Shown here one piece after another: positions 16,735 to 25,317 of a stretch of DNA of 64,000 bases. Where the stretch lies: the NCBI RefSeq assembly GCF_009829325.1, contig NZ_VUOS01000015.1:158356-222355 (forward strand), in the 5' to 3' direction. Within the stretch, counting starts at the first letter, position 1; every line of letters starts with the position of its first letter. The stretch is from Nocardia sp. CY41. Lineage in GTDB: Bacteria > Actinomycetota > Actinomycetes > Mycobacteriales > Mycobacteriaceae. The notes beneath the pieces were generated by a model. It was not told where the DNA came from and made no database searches. It worked only from the letters and a program-made list of their open reading frames with translations. The translations under genes were made by a program, and so were the position numbers.

Positions 16735-18407
16735 ACGCGCACGTCGTCAAATGGGAAAGCCGGACGGGGGAGGCGGCTGCGTGCGCCGGGCACGACCTCG
16801 TCGCGGTCGAGGGTCTGACCGTACTGAGTCCGGACGGACGGGAATTGGCCGGACCGGTGACATTCCGGATTCCGGCGGGCACGGTCACGGCACTCACCGG
16901 TCCGTCCGGGTCGGGCAAATCCACGGTCATGCGCGCCCTGCTCGGGCAGCTGCCGTCGGCCGCGGCGCGCGCGACGGGTTCGGTGTCGGTCGCCGGACAC
17001 GAAGTCTTCGCGCTCGATCGTGCGGCGCTGCATCGCTTCCGGCGTCGGCACATCGCCTACGTCGGGCAGGACCCGGGTTCGGCGCTGAACCCGCTGCTGC
17101 GCGTGCGCGCACTGCTGCGCGAGGTCGCGCCGCGGGCGCCCGAGTCCACCCTGATCGACACGCTCGCGTCGGTCGGTCTGTCGCCGGACTATCTGCGCCG
17201 CCGCCCCGGTGAACTGTCCGGCGGTCAGCAGCGCCGCGTCGCCCTCGCCAGGGCGCTGATCCGCCGGACCGGCGTGCTGGTGCTCGACGAGCCGCTCGCC
17301 GGGCTGCACGGCGCGCTGCGCACCGATATCGCCGGGCAGCTCGCGGCGCTGGCCCGCGAGCGGTCGGCGGCGATCCTGCTGTCCGGGCACGACACCGCCC
17401 TCGTGCACTCGATCGCCGACGACATCGTCGAACTCGGCGCGATCCTTCCGGCGTCCGTCCATCCGGTTCCGGTGAATGGTCTGTCGGGGAAGGCCTCTGC
17501 AGGCCCATCCGCGAGCGGGACGACCGCCGACTCGGCCGATGTCCCGGCAGCCGGTGAACCGGCCGAGCCTGTGGTGGCAGCGAGCGGTGCCCGGCAGGCG
17601 CGCCCTGACTCCGACCGGGCGCGAAACGGCTCGGCAGGCAGAGTTCCGGCCGCAGACGACCGGCCGCGCGGTGATGTGGTGCTGCGGGCCAGAGGAATCA
17701 GCGCCTCGATCGACGGACACCGGGTGCTCGCCGATATCGACCTCGCGCTCGAAGCGGGCTCTGCGCTCGCGGTGGTCGGCGCGTCTGGCGCGGGCAAGAC
17801 CACCTTGGCGCGCGTCATCGCGGGATTGCACGGTTCGGCGACCGGTGCACTCGAACTGGGCGGGACCGCGATCACCGTGGGTGCGGACCGGCGAATCCGA
17901 TACGGCGCGGGCGGGATACAACTGGTCACCCAGAATCCGAGGTCCGCGCTCAACCCCCGCCGCACAGTGGCGCAGGCAGTCGGCCGCCCGCTGCGGCGGA
18001 TCGGGCGCGTCGCGCGCCGGGATCTCGCGCCGCGGATCACCGAACTCCTCGCCGCTGTCGAGCTGTCCGCCGACCTGGCCGCCCGCTACCCGCACGAGCT
18101 GTCCGGCGGCCAGCGCCAGCGCGTGGCCTTGGCCCGCGCCCTCGCCGCCGAACCCGCCGTGCTGCTGTGCGACGAGATCACCTCGGCACTGGACCACAAC
18201 ACCGCGGCGGCGATCATGGCGCTGCTGGACCGGATTCGCACCGAACGCGGAACCGCCCTGCTGATCATCACCCACGACATGGCCTTGGTAGCCGAATACT
18301 GCCCTGCGCTGCTCGTTCTCGATCAGGGTCGCATCGTCGAAACAGGTGACACCGAAACGGTTCTCGCCGCGCCGATGCACAACGCGACCAGCGAACTGCT
18401 CGTCTGA
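16731..18407 (+). CDS. Fused DppD-DppF ABC ATPase
   Basis: 558 aa carrying two complete ATPase halves. Half 1 has Walker A GPSGSGKST (57-65), signature LSGGQQRR and Walker B VLVLDEPLAG. Half 2 has Walker A GASGAGKTT (about 350-358), signature LSGGQRQR and Walker B VLLCDEITSALD. The halves are joined by about 70 residues of Ala/Pro/Gly/Ser-rich linker (roughly 245-315). In most Dpp/Opp systems these are separate genes; here the fusion fixes a 1:1 ratio. The short C-terminus lacks the usual oligopeptide C-terminal iron-sulfur extension. Start overlaps the preceding stop by 4 nt. Energises the importer. Confidence 0.93.
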   Translation: MNAHVVKWESRTGEAAACAGHDLVAVEGLTVLSPDGRELAGPVTFRIPAGTVTALTGPSGSGKSTVMRALLGQLPSAAARATGSVSVAGHEVFALDRAALHRFRRRHIAYVGQDPGSALNPLLRVRALLREVAPRAPESTLIDTLASVGLSPDYLRRRPGELSGGQQRRVALARALIRRTGVLVLDEPLAGLHGALRTDIAGQLAALARERSAAILLSGHDTALVHSIADDIVELGAILPASVHPVPVNGLSGKASAGPSASGTTADSADVPAAGEPAEPVVAASGARQARPDSDRARNGSAGRVPAADDRPRGDVVLRARGISASIDGHRVLADIDLALEAGSALAVVGASGAGKTTLARVIAGLHGSATGALELGGTAITVGADRRIRYGAGGIQLVTQNPRSALNPRRTVAQAVGRPLRRIGRVARRDLAPRITELLAAVELSADLAARYPHELSGGQRQRVALARALAAEPAVLLCDEITSALDHNTAAAIMALLDRIRTERGTALLIITHDMALVAEYCPALLVLDQGRIVETGDTETVLAAPMHNATSELLV

Positions 18408-18492
18408 ACCGCGAACGGCGCGCAGCCGGGTGCGCACCCGACACGCAGTGGGCTTCGTCACCGGCTCGCCGCGGGTGCGCGCCGTCATCTGG

Positions 18493-19221
18493 ATGATGGA
18501 AAGGGTGTTGCGAAAGACCGGCGTGTCGGCCGCCGTCGTGGTGCTCCTCGGGCTCGCCGGTTGCGGCGTCGACCGCACCCCGATCCCGGAGGGCATTCCG
18601 CCCGGGCCAGGGACACCCCTGCCCGTGATCGACTTGGACGCTCCTGGCCGCACGGCCGTCCAACTGCGCGGATGGGCCGGCGATCAGTCCGACGGGCTGG
18701 GCATCCCGTCGATCGCGCTGGAGGCGTACGGCTACGCGGCGGCCGTGATGACCAGGGCGCGTCCCGACTGCGGCGTCGCGTGGACGACGCTCGCGGGCAT
18801 CGCGAGCGTGGAGAGCAGGCACGGGACCCATCGAGGGGCGAAGATGGATGCGGACGGATCGGTCCGCCCGCCGATCATCGGGGTCCCGCTGGACGGCTCG
18901 CCCGGCGTCGCGCTGGTGCACGACACCGACGGCGGCGCGCTCGACGGCGATCCGGTGCACGATCGCGCCGTCGGCCCGCTGCAGTTCATCCCGGAGACGT
19001 GGAAGCGCTGGGGCGTCGACGCCAACGGCGACGGCGTCGCCGATCCGCAGAACATCGATGACGCCGCGCTCACCGCCGCCAGGTACCTGTGCGCCAGCGG
19101 CGGCGACCTCACCTCCGAGCACGGCTGGCAGCGGGCGCTGCTCACCTACAACCAGTCGCGCGCCTACCTGCTGACGGTGCGCGATCGGGCCGCAAGCTAC
19201 AGCATCGGCCGCCGGGTGTGA
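18493..19221 (+). CDS. lpqU: LpqU-like lytic transglycosylase lipoprotein
   Basis: 242 aa from the ATG at 18493; the exact start is uncertain as several in-frame codons follow closely. A signal with lipobox LLGLAGC places the mature protein on the outer face of the membrane. The catalytic-domain pattern of MltB/SLT-like enzymes is present: the Glu in GIASVESRHGTH, then AVGPLQFIPETWKRWGVD, DGVADPQNIDDAALTAARYLC and LLTYNQSRAYLLTVRDRA. It cleaves peptidoglycan glycan strands. Next to eno exactly as Rv1022 is in M. tuberculosis, but separated here from mazG. Confidence 0.88.
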   Translation: MMERVLRKTGVSAAVVVLLGLAGCGVDRTPIPEGIPPGPGTPLPVIDLDAPGRTAVQLRGWAGDQSDGLGIPSIALEAYGYAAAVMTRARPDCGVAWTTLAGIASVESRHGTHRGAKMDADGSVRPPIIGVPLDGSPGVALVHDTDGGALDGDPVHDRAVGPLQFIPETWKRWGVDANGDGVADPQNIDDAALTAARYLCASGGDLTSEHGWQRALLTYNQSRAYLLTVRDRAASYSIGRRV

Positions 19222-19335
19222 TCCTCCGATCCCCGGAGTGCCGGTTACCCGCGTCGCCGACGGGACGATAGGCTCGCAGCGCACGGCCCATCCCGTGAGA
19301 CCAACCGTGTCAGCAGCCGAAGGAGTGTCGTTTTC

Positions 19336-20622
19336 GTGGCCATCATCGAACAGGTCGGAGCTCGCGAGATCCTGGATTCCCGCGGTAACCCCACCGTCGA
19401 GGTCGAGATCGCTCTCGACGACGGCACCCTGACCCGGGCCGCCGTGCCCTCCGGCGCGTCCACCGGCGAGCACGAGGCCGTGGAACTGCGCGACGGTGGC
19501 GAGCGCTACGGCGGCAAGGGCGTGCGCAAGGCGGTCGAGGGTGTGCTCGACGAGATCGCGCCCGCCGTCATCGGCCTCGACGCCGTGGAGCAGCGCACGA
19601 TCGATCAGGTCCTGCTCGACCTGGACGGCACTCAGGACAAGTCCCGGCTCGGCGCCAACGCCCTGCTCGGCGTCTCGCTGGCCGTGGCCCGCGCCGCCGC
19701 CGAGTCCTCGGGGCTCGAGCTGTTCCGCTACCTCGGCGGTCCGAACGCGCACGTGCTGCCCGTCCCGATGATGAACATCCTCAACGGCGGTGCGCACGCC
19801 GACACCGGCGTCGACGTGCAGGAATTCATGGTCGCCCCGATCGGCGCGCCGACGTTCAAGGAGTCGCTGCGCTGGGGTGCGGAGGTCTACCACGCCCTCA
19901 AGGCGGTGCTGAAGGCCAAGGGCCTGTCCACCGGTCTCGGCGACGAAGGCGGTTTCGCCCCCGACGTGGCGGGCACCAAGGCCGCCCTCGACCTGATCAG
20001 CGAGGCCATCGGCAAGACCGGCCTGACGCTGGGCAGCGACGTGGCGCTCGCGCTGGACGTCGCGGCCACGGAGTTCTACACCTCCGGCAGCGGCTACAAG
20101 TTCGAGGGCGTCGTGCGCTCCGCCGAGGAGATGGCGCAGTTCTACGCCGACCTGATCGGCGCGTACCCGCTGGTGTCCATCGAGGACCCGCTCTCGGAGG
20201 ACGACTGGGACGGCTGGGTGACCCTGACCGACCAGATCGGCGAGAAGATCCAGCTCGTCGGCGACGACCTGTTCGTCACCAACCCGGAGCGTCTGGAGGA
20301 GGGCATCGCCAAGGGCGCCGCCAACGCGCTGCTGGTGAAGGTGAACCAGATCGGCACGCTCACCGAGACCCTGGACGCGGTGGAGCTGGCGCACCGCAAC
20401 GGCTACAAGACGATGATGTCGCACCGGTCCGGCGAGACCGAGGACACCACCATCGCCGACCTCGCCGTCGCGGTGGGCAGCGGCCAGATCAAGACCGGCG
20501 CCCCCGCCCGCAGCGAGCGCGTCGCCAAGTACAACCAGCTGCTGCGCATCGAGGACGCGCTCGGCGATTCGGCGCGCTACGCCGGCGACGTGGCGTTCCC
20601 CCGGTTCGCGTTCGAAAGCTGA
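19336..20622 (+). CDS. eno: Enolase
   Basis: 428 aa, GTG start with AAGGAG upstream. Complete enolase: AREILDSRGNPTVEVEI at the N-terminus, substrate loop SGASTGEHEAVELRD, metal ligands in ALDVAATEF, SIEDPLSEDDWDGW and GDDLFVTN, catalytic lysine in LLVKVNQIGTLTET, and SHRSGETEDTTIADLAV. Converts 2-phosphoglycerate to phosphoenolpyruvate in glycolysis. Normal length; followed by the cell-division gene as in mycobacteria. Confidence 0.99.
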   Translation: MAIIEQVGAREILDSRGNPTVEVEIALDDGTLTRAAVPSGASTGEHEAVELRDGGERYGGKGVRKAVEGVLDEIAPAVIGLDAVEQRTIDQVLLDLDGTQDKSRLGANALLGVSLAVARAAAESSGLELFRYLGGPNAHVLPVPMMNILNGGAHADTGVDVQEFMVAPIGAPTFKESLRWGAEVYHALKAVLKAKGLSTGLGDEGGFAPDVAGTKAALDLISEAIGKTGLTLGSDVALALDVAATEFYTSGSGYKFEGVVRSAEEMAQFYADLIGAYPLVSIEDPLSEDDWDGWVTLTDQIGEKIQLVGDDLFVTNPERLEEGIAKGAANALLVKVNQIGTLTETLDAVELAHRNGYKTMMSHRSGETEDTTIADLAVAVGSGQIKTGAPARSERVAKYNQLLRIEDALGDSARYAGDVAFPRFAFES

Positions 20623-20712
20623 CCTGCGGTGCGAGCGACGGGCCCGGCGGGGGCGGCGAGCGTGACCCCGCGGGCCGCCGGGAGCACCGCGAAGTAGAGA
20701 CCGAGGCGTGAG

Positions 20713-21318
20713 ATGACGGAGCGACGTGCGCGTGGGACCAGTCCGGCCGGGCGCGGGGACCGCCGCACGTCGCGTGCCGCCGGATCACGCCCGGCCGATG
20801 CCGCGGCCAAACGCGGCCGCAGGCGATCGGAGACCGCGGAGAAGCCGAAGCCGCGCAAGACCGCGTCCCGTTCGGCAGGCGACAAGCACGACCACACCTT
20901 CCTCGGTCTCTCCACCGGCAAGGCGGTGATCCTCGCGATGGTGGTGTGCGGGCTCGCGCTCACCCTCGCCGTGCCGATGCGCACGTACTTCACCCAGCGC
21001 GCGGAGGCCGCGCAACTGGCGCAGCAACGCGAGGAACTCGAGGCGGATCTGGCCCGATTACGCGACCGCCGTGCGCAGCAACAGGATCCGGCCTACATCC
21101 GTACCGAGGCGCGCGATCGTCTGCGCCTGGTGATGCCCGGCGAGACGCCGTACATCGTGCAGGTGCCCGGCATCGAGGCGCCCGCGCCGCCGCCCGCGCC
21201 GACCAGAGCCAGAGAACCCGAACCCTGGTACACCGAAGTGTGGCGCAGCATCGCCGAGCCGCAGCCGACGCCCGCGGCCGCCGCGCCACTACCGCAAGCA
21301 CCGGAAGGACATAGGTGA
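20713..21318 (+). CDS. Septum formation initiator (FtsB/DivIC family)
   Basis: 201 aa. An Arg/Lys-rich cytoplasmic N-terminus (about 65 residues) precedes one membrane helix (GKAVILAMVVCGLALTLAVPM, about 70-90), then a coiled coil (AEAAQLAQQREELEADLARLRDRR) and DPAYIRTEARDRLRLVMPGETPY, the FtsB/DivIC signature. The C-terminus is Pro/Ala-rich. It would sit in the divisome with FtsQ and FtsL. A rare TTA leucine codon occurs at 21058-21060. Ends 4 nt inside the next gene, so the two are translated together. Equivalent of Rv1024. Confidence 0.92.
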   Translation: MTERRARGTSPAGRGDRRTSRAAGSRPADAAAKRGRRRSETAEKPKPRKTASRSAGDKHDHTFLGLSTGKAVILAMVVCGLALTLAVPMRTYFTQRAEAAQLAQQREELEADLARLRDRRAQQQDPAYIRTEARDRLRLVMPGETPYIVQVPGIEAPAPPPAPTRAREPEPWYTEVWRSIAEPQPTPAAAAPLPQAPEGHR

Positions 21319-21851
21319 CCGCACCCACCGACCAGGATCTCGCGATCATCGCCGAGCAGCTGGGCCGCGCACCGCGCGGCGTGCTCGCCATCGCCTACCG
21401 CACCCCCGACGGGATCCCGGCCGTTGTGAAGACCGCGCCCCGGCTGCCGGACGGCACCCCTTTCCCGACGCTCTACTACCTCACCGATCCCCGGCTCACC
21501 GCCGAGGCGAGCAGGCAGGAATCCGCCGGTGTGATGCGGGAGATGACCGAACGGCTCGCCGCCGACCAGGAGCTGGCCGCCGCTTATCGCGCCGCGCACG
21601 AGAGCTATCTGGCCGAACGCGACGAAATCGAATCGCTGGGCACCGATTTCACCGGCGGCGGTATGCCCGAACGGGTCAAGTGCCTGCACGTACTGATCGC
21701 CCACGCTCTGGCCAAGGGGCCGGGCGTGAATCCGCTCGGCGACGAGGCCGTGGCGCTGGCCGCCGAGCACGGCTTGCGCGGCACCGCGATTCCGGCCGAC
21801 TGGCCCGCGCATCCGACCGCCCGCGAGAATCTGGAGCACAGCGATGAGTGA
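21315..21851 (+). CDS. DUF501 family protein
   Basis: 178 aa, GTG start overlapping the upstream stop. The features match the conserved DUF501 family: IAEQLGRAPRGVLAIAYRTPDGIPAVVKTAPRLPDGTPFPTLYYLTDPRL at the N-terminus and GGGMPERVKCLHVLIAHALAKGPGVNPLGDEA with conserved Cys and His residues. Function unknown. The gene is always between the FtsB-like and ppx genes in actinobacteria (Rv1025) and overlaps ppx by 8 nt here. Confidence 0.92.
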   Translation: MTAPTDQDLAIIAEQLGRAPRGVLAIAYRTPDGIPAVVKTAPRLPDGTPFPTLYYLTDPRLTAEASRQESAGVMREMTERLAADQELAAAYRAAHESYLAERDEIESLGTDFTGGGMPERVKCLHVLIAHALAKGPGVNPLGDEAVALAAEHGLRGTAIPADWPAHPTARENLEHSDE

Positions 21852-22791
21852 CCGGGTAGCCGCCGTGGATTGCGGCACGAATTCCATCCGACTGTTGATC
21901 GCCGACGTGCTCGGCGACGGACGCCTGGCCGACGTGCACCGCGAGATGCGCATCGTCCGCCTGGGCCAAGGGGTCGACGCCGCCGGCTCGCTGGCGCCCG
22001 AGGCGATCGAACGCACCCGCGTCGCCCTGGCCGACTACGCCGCGCTGATGCGCGAGGCGGGGGTCGGCCGGGTGCGGATGGTGGCCACGTCCGCCACCCG
22101 GGACGCCGCCAATCGGGAGGACTTCTTCGCCATGGCGCGGGCCGAACTCGGCGCCGTGGTCGCGGGCGCGGAAGCCGAGGTGATCACCGGTGACGAGGAG
22201 GCGCGCCTGTCGTTCGCCGGCGCGATCGGCGAGCTGTCCAGCGCGTCAGGACCTTTCGTCGTGGTTGACCTCGGCGGCGGCTCCACCGAGCTGGTGTTCG
22301 GCGACAGCGCGGGAGTGCGAGCCGCGTTCTCCGCCGACATCGGTTGCGTCCGCATCACCGAACGGTGCCTGGGCGGCAACCCGCCCACCGCGCAAGAGAT
22401 CGCCGCCGCCCGCGCCTTCGCCGCCGAGCGGTTGACCGAAGCGTTCACGCACGTGCCCGTTGAGGGCGCGCACACCTGGGTCGGCGTGGCGGGCACGATG
22501 ACCACTCTGGCCGCGGTCGCGCTCGACCTCCCGGAATACGACTCCGAAAGGGTGCACCTCACCCGCTTGACCCTGGATCAGGTCCACCAGGTCTGCGACC
22601 GCCTGATCGCCATGGATCACGATCAGCGCGCCGCGCTCGGGCCCATGCATCCCGGCCGGGTCGACGTGATCGGCGGCGGCGCGGTCATCACCGAGGTGCT
22701 CGCCGAGGAACTGTCCCGGCGCGCGGGCATCGCCGAACTGGTCGTCAGCGAGCACGACATCCTCGACGGCATCGCCTTGTCGATCGCCTGA
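21844..22791 (+). CDS. ppx: Exopolyphosphatase / guanosine pentaphosphate phosphohydrolase
   Basis: 315 aa. ASKHA-fold phosphatase with the adenosine/phosphate motifs VAAVDCGTNSIRLLI at the N-terminus, VVDLGGGSTELVFGD near the middle and GVAGTMTTLAAV. It is the short actinobacterial Ppx form without the C-terminal HD domain, like Rv1026. Family members remove terminal phosphates from polyphosphate and can convert pppGpp to ppGpp. Start overlaps the DUF501 stop by 8 nt; last gene of the operon. Confidence 0.93.
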   Translation: MSDRVAAVDCGTNSIRLLIADVLGDGRLADVHREMRIVRLGQGVDAAGSLAPEAIERTRVALADYAALMREAGVGRVRMVATSATRDAANREDFFAMARAELGAVVAGAEAEVITGDEEARLSFAGAIGELSSASGPFVVVDLGGGSTELVFGDSAGVRAAFSADIGCVRITERCLGGNPPTAQEIAAARAFAAERLTEAFTHVPVEGAHTWVGVAGTMTTLAAVALDLPEYDSERVHLTRLTLDQVHQVCDRLIAMDHDQRAALGPMHPGRVDVIGGGAVITEVLAEELSRRAGIAELVVSEHDILDGIALSIA

Positions 22792-22815
22792 TTCCGCTCG
22801 GGCCCGCGCGTCCGG

Positions 22816-23340
22816 TCAGGTCTGCAGCGGGTGTCCGTCGAGTTTCACCTCGGCGTGCGTCTCGGTTGTTCCGGCCCGAACTCCCAGTTCGGTGCGACTG
22901 CGGCGAGATTTGCCGACCGCGATGTCGGCGAGGCGGGAGAGCGACTCCATGTTCCGCGGCACCAACAGGAGCTCTTGCAGCACATTGGGCACCATTCTGC
23001 CCAACCCGCGTTCGGCGTGCTCGTACATCCGGATCTGGGTTTCACCGGGAACGGTCTCGACGAGTTCCAGACGGATCCACGCGGCGCCGAGCGGCGAGAG
23101 CTTGGCCTCCAGTTCGAGCATGTGCGGCGGATCCACCGACACGACCTTGGTGGTGTCGTTCACTGTGAACGGCCATACGCCTGCGCTGTAGTGCAGCTGG
23201 GCGCCGACGCCGGGCCACTCGTCGTCGACGTCGCGGATGTGGGTGGCGCCGACCACCCACGCGCAGAACAGCCATCCGTCGGCCAGGACGGCGAAGACGT
23301 CTTCCGGTGTCGTCGGCACGGTGATTTCCACGTGGACCAT
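22816..23340 (-). CDS. SRPBCC (START-like) family protein
   Basis: 174 aa from the ATG at 23340; the open frame extends further but without the family fold. A polyketide-cyclase/START-like fold is suggested by MVHVEITVPTTPEDVFAVLADGWLFCAWVVGATHIRDVDDEWPGVGAQLHYSAG and VETVPGETQIRMYEHAERG. Such proteins bind hydrophobic ligands in a central cavity. Ligand unknown. It is convergent with ppx, 24 bp apart. Confidence 0.8.
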   Translation of the reverse strand: MVHVEITVPTTPEDVFAVLADGWLFCAWVVGATHIRDVDDEWPGVGAQLHYSAGVWPFTVNDTTKVVSVDPPHMLELEAKLSPLGAAWIRLELVETVPGETQIRMYEHAERGLGRMVPNVLQELLLVPRNMESLSRLADIAVGKSRRSRTELGVRAGTTETHAEVKLDGHPLQT

Positions 23341-23373
23341 CAGCTCAACGCTTCCTGGGTGTGGGCGGGGGCT

Positions 23374-23420
23374 GGTTTGCCTGTCGCTTGCGGGGTGCCC
23401 GGTCGTCCGGCAGGCAAACC
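23374..23420. promoter_or_regulatory. 10-bp inverted repeat upstream of the SRPBCC gene
   Basis: GGTTTGCCTG at 23374-23383 and CAGGCAAACC at 23411-23420 form a perfect inverted repeat with a 27-nt spacer. It could be a regulator site or an RNA stem in the 422-bp region between the divergent SRPBCC and APC permease genes. I see nothing else in that region (23341-23762). Confidence 0.4.
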
Positions 23421-23762
23421 ACGTGTCCTGGTCCGAGTTGCTCCGCCGGGGTGAACAGAACAAACGAATCCCCCGCGGCATCGCGCCCGGATGCCATCTT
23501 CGGGAGATGGTCGAAGCGGCAAGTTCGGCACCGGTATCTTCTTCCCGGTTGGTCCCGGGACATCGGTGTCGGGTAGTTTGGCTCGGTTCTATGACCCAGG
23601 TCACGGGTTCGTGTACCCCGGTATCACCGGGAGGTCGTGGTGCGTGCGGGGCTGATCGTCACCGCCGACGCGCTAATGACCAGCAAACTTATGGCCGACG
23701 TGCATCGACTCGCCGTATGGGTACAGAACACCAAGCACAGCAGCACGAATTAAGGAGAACGC

Positions 23763-25271
23763 GTGACTAACCCCGGGCCACAAGCCGATCCGGCGGGTGA
23801 TGTCTCGTCTCGGTGGGGCGGCCTGTTCCGCACCAAGTCCATCGAACAGTCGATCCGCGACACCGACGAACCCGACTCGAAACTCCGCAAGGACCTCACC
23901 GCCTGGGACCTCACCGTCTTCGGCGTGGCCGTCGTGGTCGGGGCGGGCATCTTCACCCTCACCGCGCGCACCGCGGGCAATGTCGCGGGCCCGTCGGTCT
24001 CGCTCGCCTTCGTGTTCGCCGCGATCGCCTGCGGGCTTACCGCCCTCTGCTACGCCGAGTTCGCCTCCACCGTGCCGGTGGCGGGCAGCGCCTACACCTA
24101 CTCCTACGCCACCTTCGGCGAGCTCGTCGCCTGGATCATCGGCTGGGACCTGATCCTGGAATTCGCTCTCGCCGCGGCGGTGGTGGCCAAGGGCTGGTCG
24201 CAGTACCTCGGCGAGGTACTCGGCACCACCTCCCCGATCGTGCACCTGGGCCCGGTGACCTTCGACTGGGGCGCGGTGCTGCTGATCACCGTGCTCGGCG
24301 TGCTGCTCGCGACCGGCACCAAGGTGTCCTCGCGGGTGTCGGCGGTGGCGGTCGCCATCAAGCTGGGCGTGATCGCGCTGGTGCTGGTCGTCGGCGCCAC
24401 CTACTTCAAGTCCTCGAACCTCTCGCCCTATATTCCGCCGTCACAGGCTGGTGAGCGCGGCGAGGGCCTGCGGCAGTCGCTGTTCTCCTATCTGACCGGC
24501 GCCGGAGACAGCAACTTCGGCTGGTACGGCCTGCTCGCCGCGGCCAGCCTGGTGTTCTTCGCGTTCATCGGCTTCGACGTGGTCGCCACGACCGCCGAGG
24601 AGACCCGCAACCCGCAGAAGGCGGTGCCGCGCGGCATCCTCGGCTCGCTGCTCATCGTCACGATCCTGTACGTCGCGGTGTCACTCGTGCTCACCGGCAT
24701 GGTGCCCTACACCGAGCTGGCCGGTGACGACGCGACCCTGGCGACGGCGTTCGGCATCCACGGCGTCACCTGGGCGAAGAACATCATCTCCATCGGCGCG
24801 CTCGCCGGGCTCACCACGGTGGTGATGGTGATGTACCTCGGGCAGACGCGGGTGCTGTTCGCGATGTCGCGCGACGGACTGATGCCGCGCAAGCTCGCGC
24901 ACACCGGCGCGAACGGCACACCGGTGCGCGTCACCGTCATCGTCGGCGTGGCGTGCGCACTGCTGGCCGGGTTCGTGGACTTCGGCACGCTGGAGGAGAT
25001 GGTCAACATCGGGACGCTGTTCGCGTTCGTGCTGGTGTCGGTGGGCGTGCTCATCCTGCGGCGCACGCGCCCGGATCTGCCGCGCGGATTCCGGGTTCCG
25101 CTCGTGCCGGTCGTCCCCGTCCTCGCGGTGCTGGCGTGCCTGTGGCTGATGCTGAACCTGTCGGTGGAGACCTGGCTGCGGTTCCTGGTGTGGATGCTGA
25201 TCGGATTCGTCGTCTACTTCGCCTACTCCCGGCGCAACTCCGTGCTCCGGAAGGCTCCTGCCCTGGAGTGA
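23763..25271 (+). CDS. APC-family amino acid permease (cationic amino acid type)
   Basis: 502 aa, GTG start with AAGGAG 5 nt upstream. Opens with a cytoplasmic RTKSIEQSIRDTDEPDSKLRKDLTAWDLTVFGVAVVVGAGIFTL, the first-helix GAGIF motif of amino acid-polyamine-organocation permeases; the consensus TAEETRNPQKAVPRGI follows helix 6. About 12 to 13 membrane helices. Closest by pattern to bacterial YhdG/CAT-type carriers for basic amino acids. No regulator or enzyme is next to it, so the amino acid cannot be fixed. Confidence 0.92.
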   Translation: MTNPGPQADPAGDVSSRWGGLFRTKSIEQSIRDTDEPDSKLRKDLTAWDLTVFGVAVVVGAGIFTLTARTAGNVAGPSVSLAFVFAAIACGLTALCYAEFASTVPVAGSAYTYSYATFGELVAWIIGWDLILEFALAAAVVAKGWSQYLGEVLGTTSPIVHLGPVTFDWGAVLLITVLGVLLATGTKVSSRVSAVAVAIKLGVIALVLVVGATYFKSSNLSPYIPPSQAGERGEGLRQSLFSYLTGAGDSNFGWYGLLAAASLVFFAFIGFDVVATTAEETRNPQKAVPRGILGSLLIVTILYVAVSLVLTGMVPYTELAGDDATLATAFGIHGVTWAKNIISIGALAGLTTVVMVMYLGQTRVLFAMSRDGLMPRKLAHTGANGTPVRVTVIVGVACALLAGFVDFGTLEEMVNIGTLFAFVLVSVGVLILRRTRPDLPRGFRVPLVPVVPVLAVLACLWLMLNLSVETWLRFLVWMLIGFVVYFAYSRRNSVLRKAPALE

Positions 25272-25317
25272 CGCGGCCGTGTTCGGCGTCTCGGAGGTGG
25301 GCGGCTAGCCTGACGCC

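Noticed and set aside
16506..18653. Long open frame on the minus strand opposite the ABC ATPase and lpqU genes (and similar long antisense frames, e.g. 30612-33416)
   Set aside because: No recognisable protein pattern; high-GC DNA leaves the opposite strand open by chance while the plus-strand frame encodes clear ATPase motifs.
22816..23604. Longer form of the SRPBCC gene starting at 23604
   Set aside because: The extra 88 N-terminal residues do not fit the fold, while the ATG at 23340 begins exactly with the family's first strand.
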